Origin: CAYVTV01 sp964526475 | GTDB lineage: Bacteria; Bacteroidota; Bacteroidia; Bacteroidales; GCA-2748055 | Length of the DNA: 7,589 nt | Assembly: GCA_964526475.1 (NCBI GenBank) | Contig: CAZGKF010000084.1 | Coordinates: forward strand, 1-7,589 | Direction: 5' to 3' | Shown: positions 6,284-7,589 of the stretch, one piece after another | Position numbering within the stretch: the first letter of the stretch is position 1 | How the letters are laid out: each line of letters opens with the position of its first letter | Translations under genes and position numbers: made by a program | The notes under the pieces: model-generated | Database searches by the model: none | Seen by the model: only the letters and a program-made list of their open reading frames with translations | What the model was told of the DNA's origin: nothing

Positions 6284-6632
6284 CACTCCAACTGCTGAAG
6301 GTCAATACCGTTGCCTGGTCAAAGAAGTTGACCGAAGTGGGAACATTATTGACAGTACTTATACAGGGTATGTAATTATTAAGCTTAATTCTGCTATCCC
6401 GGTTATCACAAGTTATCCACAAAATGTCACCGACAAATGTGTAGGATCATCTGTTATATTCAATGTTATTGCTACTGATGCAAGGCAATATAAATGGTAC
6501 AGGCAGGCAGAGGGATCTTCCACATGGACAGCTGTTACAGACTATCAGCTAAGCCCGGAATACAGTTTAACAGCTGCAGCAGAGGATGATAACTATAAAT
6601 ACGGCTGTTTAGTTACTAACGGGTGTGGTTGA
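6258..6632 (+). pseudogene. Broken secreted Ig-like repeat protein, 5' fragment
   Basis: A 124-residue frame from ATG 6258 is a fragment rather than a true start: it has no signal peptide, and the ATG falls inside a domain. Residues 8-43 are the end of one Ig-like module (TAEGQYRC, with Y17-x-C19, then a linker strand). Residues 46-124 are most of a second: VITSYPQNVT, C61 in DKCVGSSVIF, W80 in YKWYRQ, and Y115-x-C117 in YKYGCLVTNGCG. The C...W...YxC pattern is classic Ig. The frame then hits TGA at 6630-6632, where these domains normally carry one more strand. The downstream frame (+1, overlapping from 6625) continues at once with VDTCGNASEPS, so the two pieces belonged to one gene. Such proteins are usually very large cell-surface or secreted Bacteroidota proteins; most of the N-terminal part is not here. 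Confidence 0.7.
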
Positions 6633-7278
6633 TACCTGCGGGAATGCTTCTGAACCAAGCAAGTGGCACAAGCCCTTCCTTCTGCAATCAAGCCTTGGAC
6701 TGAATGATGTGATCAACCTCAACTGGCAGCCTTACCTTATTGATGGCAGTGAAATGTCGGCTCCGGGTGTTCATATTTTTAAGAGCATTGCTATTTTCAG
6801 GGGAACCAGCCCGGCCATCCTTGGACAGATTGGTACGGTCACAGCGGGGATAGGTTCAACAAGTTATATTGATACTGACCCCCCTGCCGGTGTGAAGGTT
6901 TACTACCGTATAGGCGGGGAGAAAGATCCTCCCTGTAATCCGAATAACCTGCCACTGAAAAAAGCAAGTGCCGGTCCGTTTGTACATTCTTTTTCGAACC
7001 TGGAGGATAATCGCCGGGGAACATTTATAAATGAGAATGCGAATGATCTCAAAGTTTATCCTAACCCAATGAACAATTACGTGAAAATTTTCTGGAATAA
7101 TTCTGATCCAGGAGGGACTTCACTCTTAATCTATAACATTCCGGGAAGTGTGGTAAAGAGGATAGATAATATTTACTGGCGTGAATACACCATGGAGAGG
7201 GGAGACCTGCAGCCGGGTTATTATATCCTGGAGCTGAGAGGCAGGGATCTTATGCGGACACGGCTGGTTGTTCAGTGA
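6625..7278 (+). pseudogene. Broken secreted protein, 3' fragment with T9SS sorting domain
   Basis: A 217-codon frame whose only early start is a GTG at 6625 inside the previous fragment. Residues 3-125 look like an FN3-like module of surface adhesins: VDTCGNASEPS, LNWQPY, HIFKSIAIFRG, SYIDTDPPAGVKVYYRIGG. Residues about 141-217 are a type A T9SS C-terminal sorting domain: DLKVYPNP (V144-Y145-P146-N147-P148), LLIYNIPGSVV, LQPGYYILELRG and the final RTRLVVQ. This tail directs outer-membrane translocation by the Por/T9SS machinery and is then removed. Without an N-terminal signal peptide this piece cannot reach the periplasm, so it is presumed non-functional. The join to the Ig fragment drops the last Ig strand and the first FN3 strands, which suggests an internal deletion rather than one lost base. 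If the break is a sequencing error, the gene would still lack its 5' end. Confidence 0.75.
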
Positions 7279-7410
7279 TTTTTGCTCCGGCTTAAGCCTT
7301 CACCCTTGCTGAGCTACTCTTTATAGACATCTACTGTTTTCATCCTTGCAAGACGCAAATTTATATTCCGGGTGGATATCATTTGATATTTTCAACTTTT
7401 TTTCACGTGA

Positions 7411-7428
7411 TTTCCCGAAGGCGGGGAA
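7411..7428 (+). terminator. Hairpin downstream of T9SS relic
   Basis: CCCG (7414-7417) pairs with CGGG (7422-7425) around an AAGG loop. It extends by TTT/GAA (one wobble pair) to a 7-bp stem, but the following bases (TAATTCTATATT) are only moderately T-rich. It lies 133 bases past the stop codon, so it is a weak candidate terminator. Confidence 0.25.
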
Positions 7429-7555
7429 TAATTCTATATTATTAAAAAGCAGTTTTTTATATAAAAATTCCATTAACCAATACTTATTGATAACGAACAT
7501 ATAATGATAAGGTGTCTTTTAAATAATGTTATTGTATTAACCTAACGTGGACAAG

Positions 7556-7589
7556 CCACAACCAAACAAATAACAAATCTCAAAATACA
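7556..7589. repeat. G-free degenerate CAAA(T/A) tract, open at window end
   Basis: The last 34 bases contain no G and repeat a loose motif: CCAAAC, CAAATAAC, CAAATCTC, CAAAATAC. From memory, low-complexity CAAATAAC-type strings occur between genes in Bacteroidota and neighbouring phyla. Only the beginning is visible, so unit length and copy number cannot be given. Confidence 0.4.

Larger units (their letters stand above)
7279..7589. other. Gene-free 3' end of the window
   Basis: No protein or RNA gene is supported here. A 10-bp palindrome, GGCTTAAGCC, lies just after the T9SS stop (7289-7298). TCACGTGA at 7403-7410 is an 8-bp palindrome. A GC stem sits at 7411-7428. The region 7429-7540 is very AT-rich with no visible structure. 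GTGG-ACAAG-CCAC (7547-7559) could make a tiny stem. From 7556 to the end there is not a single G: the sequence is A/C-rich with CAAA-type repetition and continues beyond the window. Confidence 0.6.

Noticed and set aside
6620..6640. Programmed frameshift between the Ig and FN3/T9SS parts
   Set aside because: There is no slippery heptamer or downstream structure at the overlap. Both flanking domains are incomplete at the joint, which fits decay or deletion better.
7540..7589. Possible integron attC end (ACCTAAC fits RYYYAAC, followed by a short inverted repeat)
   Set aside because: The heptamer is very degenerate and expected by chance many times here. No integrase or partner core site is visible, and the sequence stops too soon to test.

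Overview
The window looks like chromosomal DNA from a member of the Bacteroidota, probably Bacteroidales or a close relative. Four things point there. The lysyl-tRNA synthetase is long and has the extra C-terminal domain I know from that phylum. A type IX secretion (T9SS) C-terminal sorting domain is present. At least one good TAnnTTTG-type promoter replaces a sigma70 promoter, and the starts lack Shine-Dalgarno sequences. A DUF1080 lipoprotein is also typical. Base composition is AT-rich, especially between genes. I see no rRNA, tRNA, CRISPR array, insertion sequence or phage gene.

Layout. Positions 9-1574 (minus) hold a complete FAD-dependent glycerol-3-phosphate dehydrogenase, glpD. A gap of about 480 bases to 2060 holds a cluster of nested inverted repeats (1661-1797) and the lysS promoter (2004-2034). 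lysS follows at 2061-3797 (plus). Positions 3890-4264 (minus) hold the 3' remnant of an AAA-type ATPase with a winged-helix tail. Its front is missing, and just upstream lie three tandem copies of a 13-bp palindrome at a 14-bp period (4287-4337). Positions 4573-5160 (plus) encode an exported PrxQ/Bcp-type peroxiredoxin. Its stop codon interlocks with that of a convergent DUF1080 lipoprotein gene (5157-5918, minus). From about 6176 to 7278 (plus) lies a broken gene for a large secreted protein with Ig-like modules, an FN3-like module and a T9SS sorting tail. The last 311 bases carry no gene and end in a G-free A/C-rich tract that runs off the window.

How it fits together. The four intact genes do unrelated jobs: glycerol-3-phosphate oxidation, translation, envelope peroxide defence and glycan breakdown. 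They do not form one operon. The rest is accessory material in decay. I do not see a complete novel system. The most interesting signal is the phased palindrome array beside the ATPase remnant, which looks like an operator left behind when the gene was deleted. Next are the repeat cluster upstream of glpD/lysS and the doubly broken T9SS cargo gene.
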